Shown here in pieces: positions 55,797 to 64,000 of a stretch of DNA of 64,000 bases. Below the pieces are notes generated by a model that saw nothing but the letters and a program-made list of their open reading frames with translations, had not been told where the DNA came from and ran no database searches. Location of the stretch: NCBI RefSeq assembly GCF_005943945.1, contig NZ_CP040710.1:3393501-3457500 (forward strand), in the 5' to 3' direction. The position numbers were made by a program, and so were the translations under genes. This DNA comes from Aggregatimonas sangjinii (GTDB lineage Bacteria > Bacteroidota > Bacteroidia > Flavobacteriales > Flavobacteriaceae). The first letter of the stretch is position 1; each line of letters starts with the position of its first letter.

Positions 55797-57668
55797 TTAT
55801 CCTTTCATCCAAGCGTTGCGTAAGACGATCTGCTCATCGCTCGCGTTTTCCAGAGGAACGATTTTCTTTTCGTTCACCATGGCCTTTCCGGCAAGACCCT
55901 CTACGGTCATTTCGGCCCCATCCCGTTCAACGACCATTTTAACGGGTGTTTCGGGTGTCCAACCGAAACTCGTTCCGATAATTCCACGAATGGCCTCGAG
56001 GTTTATAGGGGTGTCATTTATGCTTTTTATGATATCACCACCTTGCACACCAAGACCCGTAAAGAAACTATTGAGTGCGATACCTTTACGGATGAAAATA
56101 GCATTATCATTTTTCTGATCAACGTCAATATACGGCACCTCTCCTTTGAGAAAGTAACCGCTTTCAATCTCCTGCTCGGCATTGGTCAGCCCCACTTTTA
56201 CCAAATAGGAATCGTAGTCTATGGGGGTGTCTCCCAATACATGCATATCGAAGAAGGTTCGTATTTCCGGGTAGGTCATGGCTACGATTTCATCGATAAG
56301 GGCATCGTCTTCAAAAGGGGTGCTATCCCCGTATTTTTTAGAAAGTTCCTTCATCAACCATAGCACTCCCTTTTCTCCATTGCTCAATTCACGCAAGCGA
56401 ATATCCAAGGCCATATTGATCAAAGCCCCTTTTTCATACACATTCCCATATTCGTCTTTATAGGGTTCTTCCAATACGTTTTTACTCATTTCTGTAAAAG
56501 ACAATCTGTCGTTGTAAGAGGAGGCATTCTCGATTTTATCCATGATACGTTTGTAGAACTCGGTCTCATCGATAAGCCCTTCATGAATCTGGAATAGATT
56601 GGCAAAATATTCCGTCGTGCCTTCGTACATCCACAAATGTTGTGACATTTGAGGATTGTTGAAATCGAAATACTGAATTTCGTTCGAATGCACGTTCAAG
56701 GGTGTGACGATATGGAAAAATTCGTGCGAAACCACGTCGACCATCGCCTGCTCCAACGCTTCTTTTTGCATTACCTCGGGCAGTACCACTACGGTGGAAG
56801 TATGGTGTTCCAAAGCTCCAAAACCATTTGCATCGGTATCGCCCATTTGAGAAAGATACAATAGGATGCTGTATTCCTTGGTACTGTCGATATCACCTAG
56901 AAAAGCCTTTTGGGCAGTCATCATCTTTTCCATTCGGTCCTTTAGACTGGCTGCGGTGTAGGTGCCGTTCGGAGAATACACGCTGAGGGTTACTGTGATA
57001 TCATTGATTTGAAAGGTCTCTGTATTCGGTTTGGCATATAGAATGGGATTATCGATGACCTCAAAATAACGGCCCGCGGTAAAGACGTCGGCATCAACAT
57101 TTTCCACGTCGTCGACCTTCTTCGGAAGGGATGTTGTTGCCTCCAAATCGGAAGGCTTGCTAATACCAAGTTCGTAAGGGACTTCTTCATAACCTTTGAA
57201 GTATCCAACGAAACCATGCAGATTGAGCATAAAATTCTCTCCCGCAAGAATATTCGTTCCCGCTGGCGAGAATACCGCTTCTTCCTGTTCGTTTTCAGAA
57301 TCGAAGGTATCGTTTACGTAGTAGGTAATCTTATCCAATGCTTTGGCATTGGCGATATTCCATGTATTATCATCTGCCTTGGTAACAGCCAGGGTTGCAC
57401 CGTCGTAATCCAGGGCCTTTAATCCTTCGATGTATTTACCATAATCATCCGTGCTATATGTGCCCGGAACGGTTTTTGGAATCCGAAACGAAACGCTATC
57501 CGAAGTGAATGCCCCGGGATCGATACTGACCATTACTTTATCATCGGTCACATTTTTCAGATCCATCGAAACCATTATGGGCGTCTTATCGGCGGTTACC
57601 AACGTCTTCGTGGCGCCACAACCAAGCAAAAGCATTACGGACAGGGAACTACATACTAATTTTCTCAT
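55797..57668 (-). CDS. M61 family aminopeptidase lipoprotein with PDZ domain
   Basis: A 623-residue metallopeptidase. The signal MRKLVCSSLSVMLLLGC (Cys17) marks a lipoprotein. The N-terminal beta domain is followed by the gluzincin domain with HEFFH (zinc ligands and catalytic Glu) and a downstream YEGTTEYF carrying the third ligand. A PDZ domain lies near the C-terminus (GLGVQGGDIIKSINDTPI). The family removes N-terminal glycine or similar residues from peptides. The frame is open 49 codons further upstream, but only this ATG begins a signal peptide. Confidence 0.9.
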   Translation of the reverse strand: MRKLVCSSLSVMLLLGCGATKTLVTADKTPIMVSMDLKNVTDDKVMVSIDPGAFTSDSVSFRIPKTVPGTYSTDDYGKYIEGLKALDYDGATLAVTKADDNTWNIANAKALDKITYYVNDTFDSENEQEEAVFSPAGTNILAGENFMLNLHGFVGYFKGYEEVPYELGISKPSDLEATTSLPKKVDDVENVDADVFTAGRYFEVIDNPILYAKPNTETFQINDITVTLSVYSPNGTYTAASLKDRMEKMMTAQKAFLGDIDSTKEYSILLYLSQMGDTDANGFGALEHHTSTVVVLPEVMQKEALEQAMVDVVSHEFFHIVTPLNVHSNEIQYFDFNNPQMSQHLWMYEGTTEYFANLFQIHEGLIDETEFYKRIMDKIENASSYNDRLSFTEMSKNVLEEPYKDEYGNVYEKGALINMALDIRLRELSNGEKGVLWLMKELSKKYGDSTPFEDDALIDEIVAMTYPEIRTFFDMHVLGDTPIDYDSYLVKVGLTNAEQEIESGYFLKGEVPYIDVDQKNDNAIFIRKGIALNSFFTGLGVQGGDIIKSINDTPINLEAIRGIIGTSFGWTPETPVKMVVERDGAEMTVEGLAGKAMVNEKKIVPLENASDEQIVLRNAWMKG

Positions 57669-57793
57669 ACTATTTTTTGTTTCATCAATTGGTCGCAAGT
57701 TCATAAAAAAATTTCTACCCTGCATACTGTGGCTGTTAATAATTCCTAAAGAACGGTCCAAAAATGAGCAACTGTTGGCATAAGTTTTTTGAT

Positions 57794-57801
57794 TATTTTT
57801 G
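57794..57801 (+). promoter_or_regulatory. Predicted -7 box of pyrH
   Basis: TATTTTTG is a perfect TAnnTTTG match 19 bases before the pyrH ATG. A TGTTGG about 20 bases upstream may act as the -33 element. Confidence 0.55.
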
Positions 57802-57820
57802 TGACAACTAAACAAGCAAA

Positions 57821-58528
57821 ATGCACTATAAACGAATACTTTTAAAATTAAGTGGCGAAGCGCTCATGGGCGAGAAGCAATATGGGATAGACTCAAAAAG
57901 ACTAGAGGAATACGCCGACGAAATAAAAGAGGTAGTCGATAAGGGCATTGAAGTGGCCATTGTTATCGGGGGTGGCAACATTTTCCGTGGATTGGCCGGA
58001 GCCGCTACAGGTATGGATCGTGTTCAGGCAGATCATATGGGTATGTTGGCCACCGTGATCAACGGTTTAGCGTTGCAAAGCGCCCTAGAGCTAAAAGGCG
58101 TACAGACGCGACTACAGTCCGCGATTAAAATCAACGAAATGGCCGAACCGTTCATCAGAAGACGGGCCATGCGCCATTTGGAAAAAGGCCGAGTGGTCAT
58201 TTTTGGTGGCGGTACGGGCAACCCTTATTTTACGACCGATTCGGCCGCCGTACTTCGGGCGATAGAAATCGAGGCGGACGTGATTTTAAAAGGAACGCGC
58301 GTAGATGGCATCTATACCGCAGACCCTGAAAAAGATGTGAACGCTACAAAATTCGATACCCTATCATTTAAGGAAGTATTGAGTAAAGGTTTAAAAGTAA
58401 TGGATACAACAGCCTTTACACTTAGCCAAGAAAATTCTTTGCCGATCGTGGTTTTCGACATGAACAAAACGGGCAACCTTTCGAAGATAGTTGACGGGCA
58501 AAACATCGGTACGGTCGTAAATGTGTAG
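57821..58528 (+). CDS. pyrH: UMP kinase
   Basis: A 235-residue hexameric kinase that turns UMP into UDP. Amino-acid-kinase motifs are present: [10 protein letters not shown] at the N-terminus, [10 protein letters not shown], and [14 protein letters not shown]. It precedes frr by 59 bases, the usual pairing of these two genes. Confidence 0.97.
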   Translation: MHYKRILLKLSGEALMGEKQYGIDSKRLEEYADEIKEVVDKGIEVAIVIGGGNIFRGLAGAATGMDRVQADHMGMLATVINGLALQSALELKGVQTRLQSAIKINEMAEPFIRRRAMRHLEKGRVVIFGGGTGNPYFTTDSAAVLRAIEIEADVILKGTRVDGIYTADPEKDVNATKFDTLSFKEVLSKGLKVMDTTAFTLSQENSLPIVVFDMNKTGNLSKIVDGQNIGTVVNV

Positions 58529-58587
58529 TTTACACACCAAACGATTTGGAACAATATTTGCCTATTATTTTATAAATTTAGGAACAC

Positions 58588-59145
58588 ATGAACGAAGAAA
58601 TCAGTTTTATTCTTGACACTTGTAAAGAGGCCATGGAAGCCGCAATTTCCCATTTGGAGAAGGAATTCGTAAAAATTAGGGCAGGGAAAGCCAGCCCTGC
58701 GATGCTTTCCTCGGTCATGGTAGACTACTACGGGTCACAGACCCCATTGCATCAAGTGGCGAACGTTAACACGCCGGACGGGAGAACGATTACGGCCCAA
58801 CCTTGGGAGAAGGCCATGCTGCCGGAAATCGAAAAAGCCATCATGAACGCCAATCTCGGTTTCAACCCTATGAGCAACGGGGAAAGCATTATCATTAATG
58901 TACCACCCTTGACGGAGGAACGCCGTATTCAATTGGCGAAACAGGCCAAAGCGGAAGCCGAACACGCAAAAGTCGGTGTTCGTAATGCGCGCCAAGAGGC
59001 CAATAAGGACATACGAGCCTTAGATGATGCCTCCGATGATCTTAAAGATAACGCCGAGACCGATGTTCAGGAATTAACGGACAAGTACACCAAAAAAATA
59101 GACACCTTTTTAGAGGCCAAGGAGGCAGAGATCATGAAGGTGTAA
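58588..59145 (+). CDS. frr: Ribosome recycling factor
   Basis: A 185-residue factor that splits post-termination ribosomes with EF-G. KIRAGKASPAMLSSVMVDYYG and the C-terminal helix region (LTEERRIQLAKQAKAEAE) match the family over full length. Confidence 0.97.
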   Translation: MNEEISFILDTCKEAMEAAISHLEKEFVKIRAGKASPAMLSSVMVDYYGSQTPLHQVANVNTPDGRTITAQPWEKAMLPEIEKAIMNANLGFNPMSNGESIIINVPPLTEERRIQLAKQAKAEAEHAKVGVRNARQEANKDIRALDDASDDLKDNAETDVQELTDKYTKKIDTFLEAKEAEIMKV

Positions 59146-59500
59146 AAAGTTCTAACGAACAGAAAGTGAGCGTTCCCAAGTGTTTTCAATCCTAAGCGCA
59201 ATCCAATACGCAATGGGAACGCCAATCTAGAGCCCACCGATGATATCCGACAACTTATTTCGCTTTGCCTCTACTGATGTTTAGTCAAAGCTTTAACACC
59301 CCTTCATTTCCGATGGAAACATATCATCCTATCACCTAGGAACACTCCATCTCGTTTTTTACCTTTGCCTGCCTTGGGACAAATTTTTAATCAGTCTCTT
59401 AATACAAATAATTAAAAAGCCCTGCACCGATGCGGGGTTTAATTCGAACTAACCACTATCAAAATAGCGTTGCCTTTTCGATAGCGGAAGTCTCATTTAA
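59146..59500. other. 355-base intergenic region with inverted repeat
   Basis: No gene is supported. A perfect 9-bp inverted repeat GCGTTCCCA / TGGGAACGC (59170-59178 and 59214-59222) has a 35-base loop soon after frr. A GC-rich hairpin near 59415-59440 (GCCCTGCA with TGCGGGG, followed by TTTAATT) is a possible terminator. Confidence 0.5.
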
Positions 59501-61891
59501 ATGGTAGCAAAACTTACACAAGGTTTTTGGGCCAAAACGGCCAATATCATCCTCAGGAATCGAATTTTGATTCTGCTTATGGTTGTGGGGATGACGGTTT
59601 TTCTAGGCTTTCAATGGGATAAGATGCGTTTTTCGAATTCCCAAGCCAACCTCTTGCCTGATGACCATCCCGTTAACGTAGAATACCAATCCTTTCTCAA
59701 AAAGTTCGGCGAGGAAGGCAATGCCATTGTTTTTGCCATACGCGATAGCAGCCTGTTTACGCCCGAAAATTTTAACCGCTGGAACAAATTCAGCAAGCAA
59801 TTGGCGGCATTCCCGGAAGTAGATTTGGTCATCTCCACCGAAAACCTGAAGGAACTCGTCAAGGACAACGACAAGCAACAGTTTACCATGCGCCCGTTGA
59901 TCACTTCGGAATCGCGCACCAAAGCGGAAGTCGATAGCATCAAAAACCACCTTTTCAACAACATGCCGTTCTACGACAATCTCTTGTTCAATGCATCGAG
60001 TGGTACGGTTCGTACGGTAGCGAACCTAGACTCCGATATCGTAAACACGACCGTTCGAAAAGATTTTATTTTACAAGACCTCAAAAACCTGGTCAGCCGT
60101 TTCGAGCAAGATACAGGCATGGACGTTCGAGTTTCGGGTATGCCCTATATTCGTACGATGAACTCCCAAAACATCATCGATGAGATCGGGAAGTTCATCT
60201 TGGCCGCACTAGGGGTGACCTCTTTGATTTTCTTTTTCTTCTTTAGGAGTTTCCGGGCGACCTTTATTTCGATGCTCGTGGTTATCGTAGGGGTCATGTG
60301 GGCCTTTGGAACCCTCGGTTTATTGCAATATGAGATTACCGTGCTTACGGCATTGATTCCTCCGCTGATCATCGTTATCGGTATTCCGAACTGTATTTTC
60401 CTTATTAACAAATACCAACAAGAAGTCAAAAAACATGGGAATCAAGCCCTTTCCCTACAACGGGTAATCGCTAAAATAGGGAACGCTACCTTAATGACCA
60501 ATGTGACCACGGCCTCCGGATTTGCCACCTTCATTATTACTGACAGCAAATTACTAAAGGAGTTTGGTGTGGTAGCCTCCATAAATATCCTGGGTATTTT
60601 TATCCTTTCCCTTTTGATTATTCCCATAGTGTACAGTTTTATGCCGTTGCCGAAAACGAAACACCTTAAGCATCTGAACAAACGCTGGATAGACACCTTC
60701 GTCAATTGGATGGAAAACATTGTACGCAACAAACGGATTTCGGTATATGTGGTCTCCCTCATCCTTTTGATCGCCAGCATTATCGGTATTTATCAAATAC
60801 GTATTTCGGGAAGCATCATCGAAGACATGCCCAAAAATGCGGAGTTCTTCAAAGACATTCGCTTTTTCGAGCAGGAGTTTGACGGTATCATGCCCGTAGA
60901 AATCGTTGTCGATACCAAAACGCCACGTGGCGTACTGAAACCTGCCAATCTCAAGAGAATCGATCGCCTAGGCACGCTGATCGATGAAACGCCCGAACTA
61001 TCCAAACCCGTTTCCATCGTGAACCTGGTTAAATATTCGAAGCAGGCTTTTTACAACGGAATTCCCAAATACTATCAATTGCCCACCTCGCAGGAGAATA
61101 CCTTTATCATGGATGTTGCCAAAAATTCCGCGGACAACGGCAACATGCTCAATTCATTTGTTGACAGTACTGGTCAAACTGCACGTATAACCACCTTCAT
61201 GCAAGACGTAAAAACGGAACGTATGGAAGCCATTGAGGCCGATCTCAATGAGAACATTTCGAAAATTTTTCCGAGCGAACGTTTTAATGTGTACATGACG
61301 GGAGGCGCACTTATTTTCTTAAAGGGCACGAAATATTTGGTTAAAAATCTAATTTTATCGCTTGCGCTGGCCATCGGTCTGATCGCCCTTTTTATGGCCT
61401 ATCTGTTTCGCTCGTTCCGGATGATCATTATCTCTTTGATTCCGAATCTGTTACCCTTGGTCGTTACCGCTGGGGTCATGGGTTTTGTGGGGGTTCCTAT
61501 TAAGCCTTCCACGATTTTGGTATTTAGTATCGCCTTTGGCATTTCCGTAGACGACACGATTCACTTTCTCGCCAAATACCGACAGGAATTGCTCGCCAAT
61601 AATTGGAAGATCAAGGTCTCCGTTTATGCCGCCTTGCGGGAAACAGGGGTAAGCATGTTCTATACTTCCATCGTATTGTTCTTTGGGTTTTCGGTCTTTA
61701 TCATTTCGAATTTCGGCGGTACTGTTGCTTTGGGCGCATTGGTTTCTGCAACCCTGTTGTTCGCCATGCTCGCCAACTTGATACTCCTACCCTCTTTGCT
61801 CTTATCGCTCGAGCGGAATATCGCCAACAAGAAAGTGCTCAAAGAGCCGCAAATCGATATTCTTCCCCAAGATGGGAACGATGCCGGTTAA
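59501..61891 (+). CDS. RND/MMPL-type exporter
   Basis: A 796-residue protein with two halves. Each has one helix, a large periplasmic domain and a bundle of helices (about 225-395 and 605-775). The second bundle contains FSIAFGISVDDTIHFLAKYRQE, whose Asp residues are the proton path of the MMPL/HpnN group. There is no adaptor or outer-membrane gene beside it. Lipid or hydrophobic-compound transport is likely, but no substrate can be named. Confidence 0.87.
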   Translation: MVAKLTQGFWAKTANIILRNRILILLMVVGMTVFLGFQWDKMRFSNSQANLLPDDHPVNVEYQSFLKKFGEEGNAIVFAIRDSSLFTPENFNRWNKFSKQLAAFPEVDLVISTENLKELVKDNDKQQFTMRPLITSESRTKAEVDSIKNHLFNNMPFYDNLLFNASSGTVRTVANLDSDIVNTTVRKDFILQDLKNLVSRFEQDTGMDVRVSGMPYIRTMNSQNIIDEIGKFILAALGVTSLIFFFFFRSFRATFISMLVVIVGVMWAFGTLGLLQYEITVLTALIPPLIIVIGIPNCIFLINKYQQEVKKHGNQALSLQRVIAKIGNATLMTNVTTASGFATFIITDSKLLKEFGVVASINILGIFILSLLIIPIVYSFMPLPKTKHLKHLNKRWIDTFVNWMENIVRNKRISVYVVSLILLIASIIGIYQIRISGSIIEDMPKNAEFFKDIRFFEQEFDGIMPVEIVVDTKTPRGVLKPANLKRIDRLGTLIDETPELSKPVSIVNLVKYSKQAFYNGIPKYYQLPTSQENTFIMDVAKNSADNGNMLNSFVDSTGQTARITTFMQDVKTERMEAIEADLNENISKIFPSERFNVYMTGGALIFLKGTKYLVKNLILSLALAIGLIALFMAYLFRSFRMIIISLIPNLLPLVVTAGVMGFVGVPIKPSTILVFSIAFGISVDDTIHFLAKYRQELLANNWKIKVSVYAALRETGVSMFYTSIVLFFGFSVFIISNFGGTVALGALVSATLLFAMLANLILLPSLLLSLERNIANKKVLKEPQIDILPQDGNDAG

Positions 61892-61939
61892 TGTGCGGAT
61901 AATAACCACTTCTTCTTCTGTTCTTTTTGCCCAAAAGGC

Positions 61940-61947
61940 TATCTTTG
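61940..61947 (+). promoter_or_regulatory. Predicted -7 box of asnS
   Basis: TATCTTTG, 17 bases before the asnS ATG, matches TAnnTTTG perfectly. The -33 element is not clear at the right distance. Confidence 0.5.
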
Positions 61948-61964
61948 AGTTTTAATTTTTTAGA

Positions 61965-63407
61965 ATGAAATCAGTAAGCATCAAAGCAGTTCTCGCTACT
62001 GCGCCCGAATCGCAACAAGTTACCGTAAACGGCTGGGTAAAGAGTTTTAGAAACGATCGTTTTATCGCGCTTAACGATGGTTCGACCCTGAAAAATATAC
62101 AATGTGTGGTAGAGTCGAATCAATTTAACGAGACGATACTCCAGCAGATCACTGTCGGTGCCGCATTGAAGGTAACCGGTGCCTTGGTCGAAAGCCAAGG
62201 TCGCGGACAAACCGTCGAGATTCAAGTTACTGACATTTTCGTTCATGGTACCGCCGACCCGGAGGAAGTGAAATTAACCATTCTTTCCCCCAAAAAACAT
62301 TCGCTGGAATTTTTAAGGGAACAGGCACACTTACGTGTTCGCACCAACACTTTTGGCGCCATCATGCGGGTACGATCGGCATTGTCGTTTGCCATTCACC
62401 AGTATTTCAACCAAAACGGATTCCAATATTTTCACGCGCCGATCATCACCGGTTCAGATGCCGAAGGCGCCGGGGAAATGTTTAAGGTAACCACCTTGGA
62501 TGCCAAAAAAACGTCTTTAAACGAGGCCGGGGAAGTTGATTATAAGGAAGATTTCTTTGGAAAGGAAACCAATTTGACCGTATCCGGACAGTTAGAGGCA
62601 GAAGCTTATGCCATGGGACTTGGCAAGGTTTATACCTTCGGACCTACATTCCGTGCCGAGAATTCGAACACCTCAAGGCACTTAGCCGAGTTTTGGATGG
62701 TCGAGCCCGAGGTAGCGTTCAACGATCTTAATGACAACATGGACCTCGCCGAAGATTTCATCAAAAGCGTGGTTCGCTATGCCCTGGATAATTGTATGGA
62801 AGATTTAGCGTTCCTTCAGGAACGCCTGTTAAACGAAGAAAAGAGCAAACCTCAGGTCGAGCGCAGCGAAATGGCCCTAATTGAAAAATTACGCTTCGTG
62901 GTAGACAACGATTTTAAACGTATCACCTATACGGAAGCCATCGATATATTGAGAAACAGCAAACCGAATAAAAAGAAAAAGTTCACCTACCCGATTGACG
63001 AATGGGGTGCCGATTTACAGAGTGAACACGAGCGCTTCCTCGTCGAAAAGCACTTCAAGTGTCCCGTAATCCTCTTCGATTATCCTGCGAAAATAAAGGC
63101 GTTTTATATGCGATTGAACGAAGATGGAAAAACGGTGCGCGCCATGGATATCCTCTTTCCCGGTATTGGGGAAATCGTAGGTGGCTCGCAACGTGAAGAG
63201 CGTTTGGATGTACTCAAAAGTAAAATGGAAGCCTTGGGCATTCCCGAGGAAGAACTTTGGTGGTATTTGGACCTACGAAAATTCGGAACCGCCGTACACA
63301 GTGGTTTTGGCCTTGGGTTTGAGCGTTTGGTTTTGTTCGCAACGGGCATGGGCAACATCAGGGATGTGATTCCGTTTCCGAGAACGCCCCAGAATGCTGA
63401 ATTTTAA
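61965..63407 (+). CDS. asnS: Asparaginyl-tRNA synthetase
   Basis: A 480-residue class IIb enzyme. An N-terminal OB-fold anticodon-binding domain ([19 protein letters not shown]) is followed by the catalytic core with motif 2 ([15 protein letters not shown]) and motif 3 ([15 protein letters not shown]). The length and insertion in the core are normal for AsnRS. Confidence 0.97.
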   Translation: MKSVSIKAVLATAPESQQVTVNGWVKSFRNDRFIALNDGSTLKNIQCVVESNQFNETILQQITVGAALKVTGALVESQGRGQTVEIQVTDIFVHGTADPEEVKLTILSPKKHSLEFLREQAHLRVRTNTFGAIMRVRSALSFAIHQYFNQNGFQYFHAPIITGSDAEGAGEMFKVTTLDAKKTSLNEAGEVDYKEDFFGKETNLTVSGQLEAEAYAMGLGKVYTFGPTFRAENSNTSRHLAEFWMVEPEVAFNDLNDNMDLAEDFIKSVVRYALDNCMEDLAFLQERLLNEEKSKPQVERSEMALIEKLRFVVDNDFKRITYTEAIDILRNSKPNKKKKFTYPIDEWGADLQSEHERFLVEKHFKCPVILFDYPAKIKAFYMRLNEDGKTVRAMDILFPGIGEIVGGSQREERLDVLKSKMEALGIPEEELWWYLDLRKFGTAVHSGFGLGFERLVLFATGMGNIRDVIPFPRTPQNAEF

Positions 63408-63448
63408 TTCTAAAATCTCTATTTTTATAGGAAAGGACAATACTACCA

Positions 63449-64000
63449 ATGTTAAAACAACACTTACAGTTTAAATTATCGCAAAAGCTATCGCCTCAGC
63501 AGATTCAGTTGATGAAGTTGATACAATTGCCCACCCAGGCATTCGAACAACGGCTAAAGCAGGAACTGGAGGAAAACCCGGCATTGGAAAGTGGTAAGGA
63601 GGAGAGTGAAACCATTGACGACGACTTCGATTCGGAGTTCGATGACAGCACTGATAACGAGACCATCGAGACCGAGGACATTAATATTGACGATTACCTG
63701 AGTGACGATGAAATTCCCGATTATAGGACCAAGGCCAATAATTATAGTGCAGATGATGATGAAAAGAGTGTTCCCTACGCTGCGGGCACATCTTTTAATC
63801 AGTATCTGATCAGCCAATTGAATACCGTTTACCTTAGTGATGAGGAATGGAGTATCGCCGAATTTCTGGTTGGTAGTGTCGACGAAAGCGGCTATATCCG
63901 CAGACCGATTACAGACATTCTAGACGATCTGGCCTTTACCCAAAACATTTATACGGACGAGCAGACGATTCTGAAAGTACTGAAAATGGTTCAGGAATTG
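63449..64000 (+). CDS. rpoN: RNA polymerase sigma-54 factor, partial (C-terminus outside window)
   Basis: From the ATG at 63449, 184 codons remain open to the window edge. The N-terminal activator-interacting region is clear (LKLSPQQIQLMKLIQLP-like, then FEQRLKQELEENPALE). A highly acidic linker follows (about 50-110), and then the start of the core-binding domain (FNQYLISQLNT). The DNA-binding RpoN box lies beyond the edge. GAAAGGA upstream may help translation. It follows asnS by 41 bases. Confidence 0.93.
   Translation, partial: MLKQHLQFKLSQKLSPQQIQLMKLIQLPTQAFEQRLKQELEENPALESGKEESETIDDDFDSEFDDSTDNETIETEDINIDDYLSDDEIPDYRTKANNYSADDDEKSVPYAAGTSFNQYLISQLNTVYLSDEEWSIAEFLVGSVDESGYIRRPITDILDDLAFTQNIYTDEQTILKVLKMVQEL

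Overview
The window is chromosomal DNA of a marine-type Flavobacteriaceae (Bacteroidota). The evidence is: promoters of the Bacteroidota TAnnTTTG type, few Shine-Dalgarno sequences, two proteins with type IX secretion (T9SS) tails, an Alternative Complex III / cytochrome oxidase operon, DUF2723, DUF2807 and DUF4097 proteins, and a glycosylasparaginase. A Zobellia/Maribacter-like genus is my inference from overall flavour, not a measurement.

Layout. 1-2.3 kb: a partial lipoprotein, a secreted DUF4242 protein, and an AraC regulator that carries its own DUF4242 domain. 2.5-4.5 kb: a NatAB-like ABC exporter. 4.7-10.8 kb: a membrane-anchored SRPBCC/GyrI protein, a cytochrome P450 downstream of ruvB, and a divergent acyl-CoA oxidase-like flavoenzyme. 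10.98-12.64 kb: a small accessory cassette made of a CI-like regulator with a recognisable promoter/operator, two small unknown proteins, a membrane protein and a 53-residue lipoprotein that overlaps it. 12.8-13.6 kb: a DUF2807 protein.

13.7-25.8 kb: one minus-strand respiratory operon, actABCDEF-coxB-coxA. It encodes quinol:cytochrome c oxidoreductase (Alternative Complex III) plus an aa3-type oxidase, which together move electrons from menaquinol to oxygen. 26.0-31 kb: a SPOR protein facing the rimP-nusA-infB core operon. 31.3-37 kb: a cation/proton antiporter, a large secreted sugar-dehydrogenase/propeller protein, and tRNA-Gln with repeated copies of its own 3' end and terminator. 37.3-47.8 kb: DUF2723, a cysteine-less thioredoxin, a metallophosphoesterase, cutC, a glycosylasparaginase, polA and a small T9SS-tailed protein. 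47.9-48.8 kb: a lipoprotein and a DUF5916 remnant.

49-52.5 kb: the ribosomal/translation operon rplM-rpsI-rpsB-tsf. 52.5-55.6 kb: an ECF sigma factor, a HEAT-type anti-sigma candidate and two DUF4097 proteins. 55.8-64 kb: an M61 peptidase, pyrH-frr, an RND/MMPL exporter, asnS and the start of rpoN.

Most of the window is conserved core genome. The least explained parts are: (i) the 11-12.6 kb cassette; (ii) a helix-hairpin-helix tail present on two unrelated proteins, ActC and ribosomal protein S2; (iii) the metal-domain AraC fusion beside a secreted protein with the same domain; (iv) the tRNA-Gln terminator repeats. No CRISPR array, transposase, integrase or intact prophage was seen.
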